Program-made: the position numbers and the translations under genes
Notes under the pieces: generated by a model
The model's database searches: none
What the model was told of the DNA's origin: nothing
What the model saw: only the letters and a program-made list of their open reading frames with translations
Source of the DNA: Chloroflexia bacterium SDU3-3
Lineage (GTDB): Bacteria > Chloroflexota > Chloroflexia > Chloroflexales > Roseiflexaceae
Length of the DNA: 64,000 bases
NCBI GenBank assembly: GCA_009268125.1
Contig: WBOU01000015.1
Location: 58,209-122,208 of the forward strand
Direction: 5' to 3'
In this document: piece by piece, positions 44,570-54,592 of the stretch
How positions within the stretch are numbered: the first letter of the stretch is position 1
How the letters are laid out: each line of letters begins with the position of its first letter

Positions 44570-45669
44570 CGGCGGCGCGGCAGCCCCAGCGACAGCCGCC
44601 GGGGCAGGCGCTGGGCGGGCAGCGTGCGGTCCGAGGTCCACTGGGCGTAGGGGGCCACCGTCAGCACCGCCAGCGCCAGCACCACCGCGTCGTAGTTCAC
44701 CCGCCAGCCCGCGAAATCGCGCCAGGCCTGGTCGAGATCGGCCCGCAGCGGCACGTGGTTGGCGTGCATCTCGGCGCAGGCCTGCAGAAACTCCTCCTTC
44801 GAGATGCTGATCGGCGTCTCAGGGAACTGGGGGTTTTCGGGGTAGCGGATGCCGAAGTAGTCGGCGATCCGTCGCAGCGCCAGGTAGCCCGCCCGCAGCG
44901 TCAGGTCGGCCTGCGAGTCGCGGGGCAGGTTCAGCACGGCGGATCGCAGCGCGGCGGCGTCGAGGATGGTGCCCGCCGCCGTCACCCACGAGTGGCCGGG
45001 CTGGGGCGAGCGGAAGAACACCAGCGCGGGGTACGAGGTGTGGCTCTCCTCGATCTCGGCGAACCACACCTCCCAGCTGCGCCAGAGGTCGCTCAGCTGG
45101 CCCATGCCCTTGATCCGCTGGTAGCGGCTCAGCAGCTCGGCGGCGAAGGGCGGCTCGCCCGCGCGCACCGCCAGCAGCGTCACCGCCGCCTCGCGCCGGG
45201 CGAACGCGCTGTACATGGTGGGCAGGTACGAGATCAGCAGCGCGATCAGCACCAGCCCCAGCGCCGCCTCCGAGAAGGCCAGCGCGGCCTCGGGGATGCC
45301 ATCCACCGTGGAGAAGCCCAGGGTCAGCAGCGAGGAGCCGCTGAGCAGGAAGGCATCGGCCCACGAAGGTTCGCCCGCCGCCAGAAACAGCAGCGTGTAG
45401 CCCGCCATGATCATCACCACCCACGCCAGCGCCAGCAGCAGCAGCAGCATGGGCGAGAAAAGCGCCATGGCCGAGTCGCGCTGGGCGTACTCGGCCATGG
45501 TGTTGGTGTAGGTGCTAAACACCCTGCGGACCGCCACAAACACCCCGCGCACGATCACATCCGACACGGCGCGGGGCAGCACAAAGGTCTCGATCGCCGA
45601 CGTGAGCGCGGCCAGCACCATCGCCGCCCCGGTGAATCCATACAGCACACGAATGATCAGCAGCAGCAA
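44566..45669 (-). CDS. Membrane protein related to two-TM potassium channels, filter degenerate
   Basis: A 367-residue protein with an N-terminal helix and a pair of helices around a pore-loop-like segment (SSLLTLGFSTVDG). In K+ channels this position reads TVGYGD; here it is TLGFST, so potassium selectivity is doubtful. A further helix (LGLVLIALLISYLPTMYSAF) follows, then ~200 soluble residues that I do not recognise. The start is TTG 45669 with GAGAGG upstream. No partner is apparent. Confidence 0.65.
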   Translation of the reverse strand: MLLLIIRVLYGFTGAAMVLAALTSAIETFVLPRAVSDVIVRGVFVAVRRVFSTYTNTMAEYAQRDSAMALFSPMLLLLLALAWVVMIMAGYTLLFLAAGEPSWADAFLLSGSSLLTLGFSTVDGIPEAALAFSEAALGLVLIALLISYLPTMYSAFARREAAVTLLAVRAGEPPFAAELLSRYQRIKGMGQLSDLWRSWEVWFAEIEESHTSYPALVFFRSPQPGHSWVTAAGTILDAAALRSAVLNLPRDSQADLTLRAGYLALRRIADYFGIRYPENPQFPETPISISKEEFLQACAEMHANHVPLRADLDQAWRDFAGWRVNYDAVVLALAVLTVAPYAQWTSDRTLPAQRLPRRLSLGLPRRR

Positions 45670-45726
45670 CGGGCATCCTCTCTCGCTCAGGTTGGGCGCT
45701 TCGGAGCCGCTATAGTACCGCTAGTG

Positions 45727-46347
45727 CTACGCCCCCTGCAAGATCACCTGGCGGATGAACGCGACCTCATCAAGGTTGACGGTGTGGCCCATGCCGGGGT
45801 AGATCCGCTCCTCCACCGCGCCGCCGAGGGCGGCCAGCACGTCGCGCGACTCGTGCACGCGCTCCAGCGGGATGTGGAAGTCGACATCGCTGCAGCCCAG
45901 CAGCACCGGCGTGCCCTGCAGCGAGCCGCTGTAGCGCTCGGCCTGCACCTCTGGCCCGATCAGGCCGCCGCTCAGGCCGAACACGCCGCCGTAGCGCTGC
46001 GGGTTGCGCGCCGCATACTCGAGCGCCAGGCAGGCCCCCTGCGAGAAGCCCAGCAGGTAAGTGCGCTCGGCGGGGATGCCCGCCTGGCCCACCTGGCGCA
46101 CCAGGTCGCCGATGGCGGCCAGCGCGTTGCTCAGGTGCGGCTCGTTGGCGGCCAGCGGGGCCAGGAAGCGCTGCGGGTACCACACGCTGCCCGCCGCCTG
46201 CGGCGCGAGGTAGGCCAGCCCCTCGGCGGGTAGCTCGTCGGCCAGCGAGAGGATGCTCTGGGCGCTGGCCCCCCGCCCGTGGATCATGATCATTGCGGCC
46301 TTGGCCTCGCCGAGCGGCGCGCCAGTGGTTGCGATTGGTAGCGACAT
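45727..46347 (-). CDS. Phospholipase/carboxylesterase (alpha/beta hydrolase)
   Basis: A 206-residue alpha/beta hydrolase of the YpfH/MhqD type. Nucleophile Ser102 lies in LGFSQGA, the acid in GCSDVDFHIP and the His in GMGHTVN; the oxyanion region is MIHGRGAS. It lies 16 bp downstream of the ring-cleaving dioxygenase gene. In Bacillus a similar pair (mhqE/mhqD) protects against quinones, so the same role is likely here. Confidence 0.87.
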   Translation of the reverse strand: MSLPIATTGAPLGEAKAAMIMIHGRGASAQSILSLADELPAEGLAYLAPQAAGSVWYPQRFLAPLAANEPHLSNALAAIGDLVRQVGQAGIPAERTYLLGFSQGACLALEYAARNPQRYGGVFGLSGGLIGPEVQAERYSGSLQGTPVLLGCSDVDFHIPLERVHESRDVLAALGGAVEERIYPGMGHTVNLDEVAFIRQVILQGA

Positions 46348-46363
46348 AACGAAACTCCTTTTG

Positions 46364-47263
46364 CTAGCAGACAGGTTTCAGCGGCGGCAGCACGCGCTCG
46401 ATCATGGCGCGCTGCGGCTCCAGCCAGGGCGGCAGCATCAGCGCGTGGCCCAGCTGCTCGGGCGGCTCGTCGACGGCCAGCCCCGGCGCGCTGGTGGCCA
46501 GCTCGATCACGAGGCCATCGGGGTCGTGGGTGTAGAGCGACTTGAAGTAGAAACGGTCGATGATCGGCGAGGCGTGCAGTCCCGCGCGGATCAGGCGCTC
46601 GCGCCACTCGATCAGGGCCACCTCGTCGGGCACGGCCAGGCTCAGGTGGTGCGACTGGCCGCCGCCCACCTGGGCGCGCGGCGTGGCGCACTGGCGGTCC
46701 TCCAGATACGCCAGCTGCGGGCCAGACCCGCCGCCCAGAAAGCTCTGCGATCCCGCATGTGCCGCCGCCGAGGGTGGCACGCCCAGCACCTCGCCCATGA
46801 ACCGGGCGGTCGCGCCCAGGCTGCTGCACATCGCGGTGATCTGGCCCAGCCAGATGGGCGGCGGGCTGCCGGGCGGGGCCTCGCCGCCCTCGGCGTAGAT
46901 CGTCAGCTCCACGCCATCGGGGTCGCGTAGGTCGAGCGCCTGGCCGCGCCGCTCGGACGGCACCCCAAAGCTGCGCAGCCGCTGCTCCAAGGCATCCAGC
47001 GCGCCCGCCGGTGTGGCCAGCCCCAGCCGCCGTATGCCGCCGATGCCGCGCGTGCCGCACGGCACCTTGGGCCACTCTAGAAACGCGATCATGCGCCCTG
47101 GGGTGGCCTGCGCATCGCCAAAGTACAGCTGGTAGGTGCCGGGCGCATCGACGCTCACGGTCTGCTTTACCAGGCGCATGCCCAGCACCCAGGTGTAGAA
47201 CAGCAGCGTGCGCTGCGCGCTGGCGCACACCAGGGTCACATGGTGTATCCCAAGAATAGTCAT
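46364..47263 (-). CDS. Ring-cleaving dioxygenase of the glyoxalase superfamily (MhqO/MhqE-like)
   Basis: A 299-residue protein with two vicinal-oxygen-chelate modules: GIHHVTLVCASAQRTLLFYT at the start and, from about residue 150, a second half with HHLSLAVPDEVALIEWRERL. Metal ligands are His in IHHVT, His in SHHLSL and Glu in GLVIELAT. It would open hydroquinone or catechol-like rings. ATG 47263 follows GGGAGG. It heads a two-gene operon with the esterase at 45727. Confidence 0.86.
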   Translation of the reverse strand: MTILGIHHVTLVCASAQRTLLFYTWVLGMRLVKQTVSVDAPGTYQLYFGDAQATPGRMIAFLEWPKVPCGTRGIGGIRRLGLATPAGALDALEQRLRSFGVPSERRGQALDLRDPDGVELTIYAEGGEAPPGSPPPIWLGQITAMCSSLGATARFMGEVLGVPPSAAAHAGSQSFLGGGSGPQLAYLEDRQCATPRAQVGGGQSHHLSLAVPDEVALIEWRERLIRAGLHASPIIDRFYFKSLYTHDPDGLVIELATSAPGLAVDEPPEQLGHALMLPPWLEPQRAMIERVLPPLKPVC

Positions 47264-47494
47264 AGCCTGCCTCCCGCCGCGCTGGTGTGCGCAGCATGTC
47301 TGCCAGCAGCATAGCAGGCCAGCGTGAACAGCGGCGTGAACAGCGGCGTGACGCTCCACTTCTGCCCGCATGTGCTCGGCTGAAGCTGGGCGTTTCATGC
47401 CAGCATCCGTAAATGATTGACAGCGGGCTGGGGTCGCGGTGGGCCTGGGCGCTATGGCGTGGGAAAGCGCTCGTTGCGGCGCGGCAATTCTCTA

Positions 47495-47522
47495 TTGCAC
47501 GAATAGAACATTGTGATATAAT
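47495..47522 (+). promoter_or_regulatory. Sigma70 promoter of the act operon
   Basis: TTGCAC (47495-47500), 16-bp spacer, perfect TATAAT (47517-47522). It is the strongest match between the dioxygenase and actA, and implies a leader of about 450 nt. Confidence 0.7.
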
Positions 47523-47529
47523 TTGCAAA

Positions 47530-47978
47530 GGTTCCGGCGCAAATAGTTGTCGATGCTTGACGATGAACCAGCATTCCATTACCATTGGGGGTAATTATGG
47601 GGCGACAGGCTGTGGCCTTGTTTGCCCTTGCACAATGTGGCCCTGGCGAACACGCGGCGCTCAGCGGCGCGCGTGCTCGTTTCTCCCATTCTCCGATCTG
47701 CATGATTTGACCCTTGCTATGGAGTGGCAGATGCTTTCGCCTCAGCGCTGGTGCAACAGCTCCCAAACGCTCGCCAACACACGCAGCCGCTACACCTTCT
47801 TCACTCCCGTGTCGTCCACGGCCTGACCGGCGTGCGCCCTTGCGCTTGGCGCATGCTCTGCTTCCAGCCTGCGCCTGCCCAAGTTCCGCTTTCCGCACGT
47901 CTCGATCGCTGGCCGATGACATAATTCTTGCTGGCATGCACAGCACCCTGTGCAAGGTGGAAATTAGAAAGGCGTTCA
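47530..47978 (+). other. Long 5' leader of the act operon, with a possible 37-codon ORF
   Basis: No known riboswitch is recognised. A small frame at 47597-47710 starts ATG after TTGGGGGT and would encode 37 residues (MGRQAVALFALAQCGPGEHA and so on, ending SPICMI). It crosses a GC-rich hairpin, CGCGGCGCTCAGCGGCGCG, near 47650. A CATAAT-like hexamer near 47918 could be a second start site. Translation of the small frame is unproven. Confidence 0.35.
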
Positions 47979-48650
47979 ATGGCGCAAATTTTTCCTCGGA
48001 ACGCAAACACGATCGCGAAATCCAGCCTGGTGGTGGCGGTGGTCCTGCTGCCAGTGCTGATCATCACGGCGGTTTGGTTCTTTGTATGGTCCGACTGGTC
48101 GCGCCATGTTGGCGCACAGTACGCGCCGGGCCAGCCTGTGCCCTACAGCCATCAGCTGCACCTCACCTACAAGATGCAGTGCCTGTATTGCCACAACCGC
48201 ATCGAAGAATCGCCCTACGCGAATCTTCCGGCCACCGAGACCTGCATGTCGTGCCACTCGGTGGTGAAGACCGACAGCGCGAACCTGAAGCCGGTGCGCG
48301 ATAGCTGGGAGACGAACACGCCCATCCAGTGGAACAAGGTGCACGATCTGCCCGACTTTGTGTACTTCAACCACAGCATCCACGTGGCCAAGGGCGTCGG
48401 CTGCTCCACATGCCACGGTGATGTGGCCGAGATGGGCGCGACCGGCGCGTGGAAGGTGCAGGGCCTGTTCATGGGCTGGTGCCTCAACTGCCACCGCAAC
48501 CCCGAGCAGTTCGTCCGCCCGCAGGATCAGATCTACAACACCAAATGGGAAGCGCCTGAGAATCAGATCGAGGTCGGCCTAGAGCTGAAGAAGCTCTACG
48601 GCATCCGCACGGCCAGCGAGCTGACCAACTGTGCCATCTGCCACCGATAA
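47979..48650 (+). CDS. actA: Alternative complex III subunit A, pentaheme cytochrome c
   Basis: A 223-residue membrane-anchored cytochrome of the quinol:electron-acceptor oxidoreductase ACIII. Residues ~17-37 form the anchor helix (LVVAVVLLPVLIITAVWFFV). Five c-type heme sites follow: CLYCH, CMSCH, CSTCH, CLNCH and CAICH. In the complex it passes electrons from the ActB iron-sulfur clusters to the acceptor. ATG 47979 follows AGAAAGG. It is the first of six tightly spaced act genes. Confidence 0.96.
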   Translation: MAQIFPRNANTIAKSSLVVAVVLLPVLIITAVWFFVWSDWSRHVGAQYAPGQPVPYSHQLHLTYKMQCLYCHNRIEESPYANLPATETCMSCHSVVKTDSANLKPVRDSWETNTPIQWNKVHDLPDFVYFNHSIHVAKGVGCSTCHGDVAEMGATGAWKVQGLFMGWCLNCHRNPEQFVRPQDQIYNTKWEAPENQIEVGLELKKLYGIRTASELTNCAICHR

Positions 48651-48664
48651 TAACGGGACGATAC

Positions 48665-51600
48665 ATGAGCAAGAAACCACTTGACCTCCAAGCCGTGCGC
48701 GAGATCTTGGCTGCGAAGCAGAGCCAGCCATACTGGCGCAGCCTTGAGCAGCTGGCAGACACCGAGGGGTTCCAGGATCTGATGGCCCGCGAGTTTCCCC
48801 GCCACGCATCCGAGATGCGCGACCCGGCGACGCGGCGCAACTTCCTGAAGCTGATGGGTGCATCACTGGCTATGGCCGGTCTCTCGGGGTGTTCGCTGCG
48901 CCAGCCGCAGGAAAAGATTGTTCCGTACGTGCGCCTGCCCGAGCAGGTGATCCCGGGCAAGCCGCTGTTCTTCGCCTCGGCCCACACCTTCCAGGGCTAC
49001 GCCCAGGGCGTGCTGGTCGAGAGCCACGAGGGCCGCCCGACGAAGATCGAGGGCAACGAGCAGCACCCCGCCAGCCAGGGCAAGACCGACCTGTTCATGC
49101 AGGCCGCCCTGCTGCAGATGTACGACCCCGACCGCTCGCAGAAGGTGAAAAGCGGCGGCGCGGACAAGACATGGGCCGACTTCACGGCGGCGCTCGGCCC
49201 GGCGCTGGCCAGCGCCAATGGTGCCATCCGCCTGCTGACCGGCACGATCACCTCGCCCACGCTGGCCTCGCAGATCCAGCAGTTCCTGAGCGCCAACACC
49301 GGCGCGCGCTGGTATGTGTACGACCCGGTGGGCTTCGACAACACCCGCGCCGGGGCGCAGCTGGCGTTCGGCCAGAACGTCAACACCATCTACGACTTCA
49401 CCAAGGCCAACGTGGTGCTGGCGCTGGATGCCGACTTCTTCGCCTACGGCCCGGCCAACGTGCGCTACCAGCGCGATTTCATGAGCCGCCGCGTCATCCG
49501 CACCGAGGACGCCGCCAGCGTGACCATGAACCGGCTCTATATCGCCGAGCCGACGTTCTCGATCACGGGCACCAACGCTGACCACCGCCTGCCCCTGCGC
49601 GCGGCCCACGTGGGCGAGCTGGCTCGCTCGGTGGCTGCGGCGCTGGGCGTGGCGGGCGCGACGCCCGGCACCCTGCCCGAGAAGGTGGGCGCGATCGACG
49701 TGGCCGCCTGGGTGAAGGCCGTGGCCGAGGATCTGCAGGCCAACCGCGGCGCCGCCGTGGTGGTGGCGGGCGAGGGCCAGCCAGCCGAGATCCACGCCCT
49801 GGCCCATGCGATCAACGCGGCCATCGGCGCGGTCGGCTCGACGGTGCGCTACACCGCCCCGGTCGATGTGCTGCCCATCCAGCCCGGCACCCTGGCCGAC
49901 CTAGTGGGCGAGATGAACAGCGACGCGGTGAAGGCCCTGGTGATGATCGAGGCCAACCCGGTCTACAACGCCCCCGCCGATCTGAAGTTCGCCGAGGCGC
50001 TGGCCAAGGTGCCCTTCTCGGTGCACTACGGCCTCTACAACGACGAGACCGCCGAGAAGACCACCTGGCACCTGCCCTCGACCCACTACCTGGAGCACTG
50101 GAGCGATGCGCGCGCCTTCGATGGCACCACCTCGATCGTGCAGCCGCTGATCGCCCCGCTCTACGGCAGCAAGTCGCCGCACGAGCTGCTGGCGGCGCTC
50201 AATGGCCAGCCCGATGCCAAGGGCTACGACCTGGTGCAGCAGACCTACGCCGCCAGCGCCAGCAGCACCTTCAACGATTTCTGGCAGACCTCGCTGAACG
50301 CGGGTGTGGTGGCCAACACCGCCGCCGCCGCGATCACGCCGACGCTGGCCAGCGGCGCGAGCTTCGGCAGCGCGGCCAAGCTGGGCGAGTACGAGCTGGT
50401 CATCCAGCCCGATACCAAGGTCTGGGATGGCGCGTTCGCCAACCTGGGCTGGCTGCAGGAGCTGCCCCACAGCATCAGCAAGGTGGCCTGGGACAACGTG
50501 GCCTACGTCGGCATCTCCACCGCCCAGAAGCTGGGCGTGCAGACCGGCGACGTGCTGCGGGTGACGGCTGGCGGCGGCACGGTGGATGCGCCCGTGTGGG
50601 TGCAGCCCGGCACCGCCGAGGGCGTGATCGCGCTGCAGCTGGGCTATGGCCGCACCAAGGCGGGTATCGTGGGCACGCTGAACGGCAGCCCCGTGGGCTA
50701 CAACGCCTATGCCGTGCGCACCAGCGCCGCGCCCTACTTCACCGCCGACGTGCAGCTGGCCAAGACCGGCGGCACCTACGAGATCGCCTCGACCCAAGAC
50801 CACCACGCGATCGACACCAAGGCTGGCACCGATACCCAGTCCGACGCGGCGGTGCGGCGCGAGATCGTGCACAACATCACGCTGGCCGAGTACAAGGCCA
50901 AGCCCAACCTGCTGCACGGCGAGGAGGAGCACTTCTCGCTCTACCCCAAGCGCCAGTTCAATGGCTACGCCTGGGGCATGGCGATCGACCTGAACATCTG
51001 CACCGGCTGCAACGCCTGCGTGGTGGCCTGCGACGCCGAGAATAACATCGCAGTGGTGGGCAAGACCGAGGTGCTGCGCGGGCGCGAGATGCAGTGGATC
51101 CGCATCGACCGCTACTACACCGGCAGCCTCGACACGCCCGAGGTGGTGCACCAGCCCATGGCCTGCCAGCAGTGCGAGAACGCACCCTGCGAGGTGGTCT
51201 GCCCCGTCGGCGCGACGGTGCACGACAGCGAGGGCATCAACAACATGGTGTACAACCGCTGCGTCGGCACCAAGTACTGCTCGAACAACTGCCCCTTCAA
51301 GGTGCGCCGCTTTAACTTCCTGCAGTACAACGACATGCTCTACAAGTTCGACATGGATAGCCTGAAGCTGATGCGCAACCCCGACGTGACTGTCCGCGTC
51401 AAGGGTGTGATGGAGAAGTGCACCTACTGCATCCAGCGCATCAACGAGGTTCGCCAGGACAAAGAGCGCCTCAACGACACCATCAAGGATGGCGAGGTGA
51501 TCTCGGCCTGCCAGCAGGCCTGCCCGACCGACGCCATCACCTTCGGCAACCTGAACGATGCCGAGAGCAAGGTGTCGCAGATCAAGCGCCTGCCGCTGAG

Positions 51601-51691
51601 CTACCGCCTGCTGGATGAGCTGAATGTGCAGACCCGCACCAGCTACATGGCGCAGGTCAAGAACCCCAACCCGGCCCTGCAGGAAGCCTAG
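48665..51691 (+). CDS. actB: Alternative complex III subunit B, fused molybdopterin-like and iron-sulfur protein
   Basis: A 1008-residue fusion. A Tat-like motif (RRNFLKLMG, Arg57-Arg58) routes it across the membrane. Residues ~90-720 resemble a molybdopterin oxidoreductase catalytic subunit, which in ACIII carries no cofactor. From residue 779 a ferredoxin-like region has CTGCNACVVACDAENN, CQQCENAPCEVVCPVGATV, CVGTKYCSNNCPFK and CTYCIQR plus CQQACP, fitting three 4Fe-4S and one 3Fe-4S cluster. It starts 14 bp after actA. Confidence 0.96.
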   Translation: MSKKPLDLQAVREILAAKQSQPYWRSLEQLADTEGFQDLMAREFPRHASEMRDPATRRNFLKLMGASLAMAGLSGCSLRQPQEKIVPYVRLPEQVIPGKPLFFASAHTFQGYAQGVLVESHEGRPTKIEGNEQHPASQGKTDLFMQAALLQMYDPDRSQKVKSGGADKTWADFTAALGPALASANGAIRLLTGTITSPTLASQIQQFLSANTGARWYVYDPVGFDNTRAGAQLAFGQNVNTIYDFTKANVVLALDADFFAYGPANVRYQRDFMSRRVIRTEDAASVTMNRLYIAEPTFSITGTNADHRLPLRAAHVGELARSVAAALGVAGATPGTLPEKVGAIDVAAWVKAVAEDLQANRGAAVVVAGEGQPAEIHALAHAINAAIGAVGSTVRYTAPVDVLPIQPGTLADLVGEMNSDAVKALVMIEANPVYNAPADLKFAEALAKVPFSVHYGLYNDETAEKTTWHLPSTHYLEHWSDARAFDGTTSIVQPLIAPLYGSKSPHELLAALNGQPDAKGYDLVQQTYAASASSTFNDFWQTSLNAGVVANTAAAAITPTLASGASFGSAAKLGEYELVIQPDTKVWDGAFANLGWLQELPHSISKVAWDNVAYVGISTAQKLGVQTGDVLRVTAGGGTVDAPVWVQPGTAEGVIALQLGYGRTKAGIVGTLNGSPVGYNAYAVRTSAAPYFTADVQLAKTGGTYEIASTQDHHAIDTKAGTDTQSDAAVRREIVHNITLAEYKAKPNLLHGEEEHFSLYPKRQFNGYAWGMAIDLNICTGCNACVVACDAENNIAVVGKTEVLRGREMQWIRIDRYYTGSLDTPEVVHQPMACQQCENAPCEVVCPVGATVHDSEGINNMVYNRCVGTKYCSNNCPFKVRRFNFLQYNDMLYKFDMDSLKLMRNPDVTVRVKGVMEKCTYCIQRINEVRQDKERLNDTIKDGEVISACQQACPTDAITFGNLNDAESKVSQIKRLPLSYRLLDELNVQTRTSYMAQVKNPNPALQEA

Positions 51692-51748
51692 AGCCGTGGC
51701 CTGGGCGCACGCACGCGCGCCCAGGCCGCAAGGAATTGGAGAAACTGA

Positions 51749-53191
<1,443 letters not shown>

Positions 53192-53203
53192 GAGGAACCA
53201 GCA

Positions 53204-53788
53204 ATGCAGAATATCTTTCGTCGCGGCGCTGCCCGCCCTGCCCCCGCCGCCGCCGCACCGGCCCCGCTGTATGGCCTGGTCGGCGAGTTTCGCGATGCCG
53301 ACGCCCTGCTGCACGCCGCCGAGGCCGCCGAGCACGCGGGCTACACCAAGCTCGACGCCTTCTCGCCGTTCCCGATCGAGGAGCTGGCCGAGGCCGTGGG
53401 CCACAAGAAGGACCGCCTGCCCGCCGTGGTGCTGACCGGCGGCCTGACGGGTGCGGTGTTTGGCTTTGGGCTGCAGTGGCTCACCCAGGTGATCGACTAC
53501 CCGCTGGTGGTGTTTGGCCGCCCGCCCTTCGCGTGGCCGGCCTACATCCCGATCACCTTCGAGTGCACCATCCTGTTTGCCGCCTTCTCGGCGGTGTTCG
53601 GCATGGTGCTGATGAACGGCCTGCCCCAGCCCTACCACCCGATGTTCAACGCGCCCGACTTCGAGCGGGCCTCGCAGGATAAGTTCTTCCTGGTGATCGA
53701 GGCGCGCGACCCGAAGTTCGACCTGCAGAAGACGCGGGCCTTCCTGAGCAGCCAACACGCGATCGCGATCAACGAGGTTCAACAGTAA
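53204..53788 (+). CDS. actD: Alternative complex III subunit D (DUF3341)
   Basis: A 194-residue protein with a cytoplasmic N-terminal domain (LYGLVGEFRDADALLHAAEA; HTKLDAFSPFPIEEL-like) and two membrane helices (GGLTGAVFGFGLQWLTQVI and TFECTILFAAFSAVFGMVL). DUF3341 proteins accompany ActC in all ACIII operons I know. AGGAGGA precedes ATG 53204. The Ala/Pro-rich start (residues 4-18) is probably flexible. Confidence 0.93.
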   Translation: MQNIFRRGAARPAPAAAAPAPLYGLVGEFRDADALLHAAEAAEHAGYTKLDAFSPFPIEELAEAVGHKKDRLPAVVLTGGLTGAVFGFGLQWLTQVIDYPLVVFGRPPFAWPAYIPITFECTILFAAFSAVFGMVLMNGLPQPYHPMFNAPDFERASQDKFFLVIEARDPKFDLQKTRAFLSSQHAIAINEVQQ

Positions 53789-53855
53789 CGAGACCGGTCA
53801 GCATCCGCCGCGCCCACGGCCCCAGCCCTGGCGCGGCGGCTATGAAGGAATAAGC

Positions 53856-54539
53856 ATGGAGCGAAAGCATACATCGCGGCTGGCGCGTGTGCTGCGGGGC
53901 GCATTCTTCCCTCTCTGCCTTGTGGCGACGGTTGCGTGCGGCCACCTGGACATGTACGACCAGGCCAAATATAACCCCTATGAGGAGAGCACGGGCATCT
54001 TCTCGGTGGCCAACGGCGGCGATGGCGCGGCCTCGCGACCGCTGGTCGATAACACCTTCGCCCGTGGCCAGATGCTCGCATCCGACCCCATGAACTCGGG
54101 CAAGGATGCCAGCGGCGCGTTTATCGCCAGCCCGATCTCGGTGAACGATGGCGTGCTGGCGCGTGGCAAACAGCGCTACGGCATCTACTGCGTGCCCTGC
54201 CACGGCGACCTGGGCAACGGCAAGGGCTTCACCCTGAGCTACTTCAAGACGGCGGGCAAAGAGACGCCCTCGTTCTATAGCGATGCGCTGGTGGGCCAGC
54301 CCGATGGCTACTACTTCGATGTCATCACCCACGGCAAGGGCCTGATGTACTCGTACGCCTCGCGCGTGCACCCCGCCGACCGCTGGGCGATCATCGCCTA
54401 CATCCGCTCGCTGCAGGCCAACCCGCCCAAGGGGGCTATCCCGGCCACGCCCACGCCCAAGGCGGATGCGACGGCGGCCCCTGCGGCCACGGCGGAGGCA
54501 TCGGCTACGGCGGCCCCTGCGGCTACGGCTGCACCCTAA
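53856..54539 (+). CDS. actE: Alternative complex III subunit E, monoheme cytochrome c lipoprotein
   Basis: A 227-residue protein. The signal ends LVATVAC with a lipobox Cys, so it is lipid-anchored on the outer face. One heme site, CVPCHGDLGNGKG, and a distal Met (GLMYSY region) fit a class I cytochrome c. The last ~40 residues are an Ala/Pro/Thr repeat tail typical of this organism's exported proteins. AAGGAA precedes ATG 53856. Confidence 0.94.
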   Translation: MERKHTSRLARVLRGAFFPLCLVATVACGHLDMYDQAKYNPYEESTGIFSVANGGDGAASRPLVDNTFARGQMLASDPMNSGKDASGAFIASPISVNDGVLARGKQRYGIYCVPCHGDLGNGKGFTLSYFKTAGKETPSFYSDALVGQPDGYYFDVITHGKGLMYSYASRVHPADRWAIIAYIRSLQANPPKGAIPATPTPKADATAAPAATAEASATAAPAATAAP

Positions 54540-54592
54540 CAGTCAGAAAGGAGGGCGGCGCGGGCTATTTCCCGCCGCCGCCGCAAGAAGCT

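Noticed and set aside
43933..46233. 766-codon plus-strand frame spanning three genes
   Set aside because: Overlaps the end of the hydrolase and two minus-strand genes with clear motifs; composition is artefactual.
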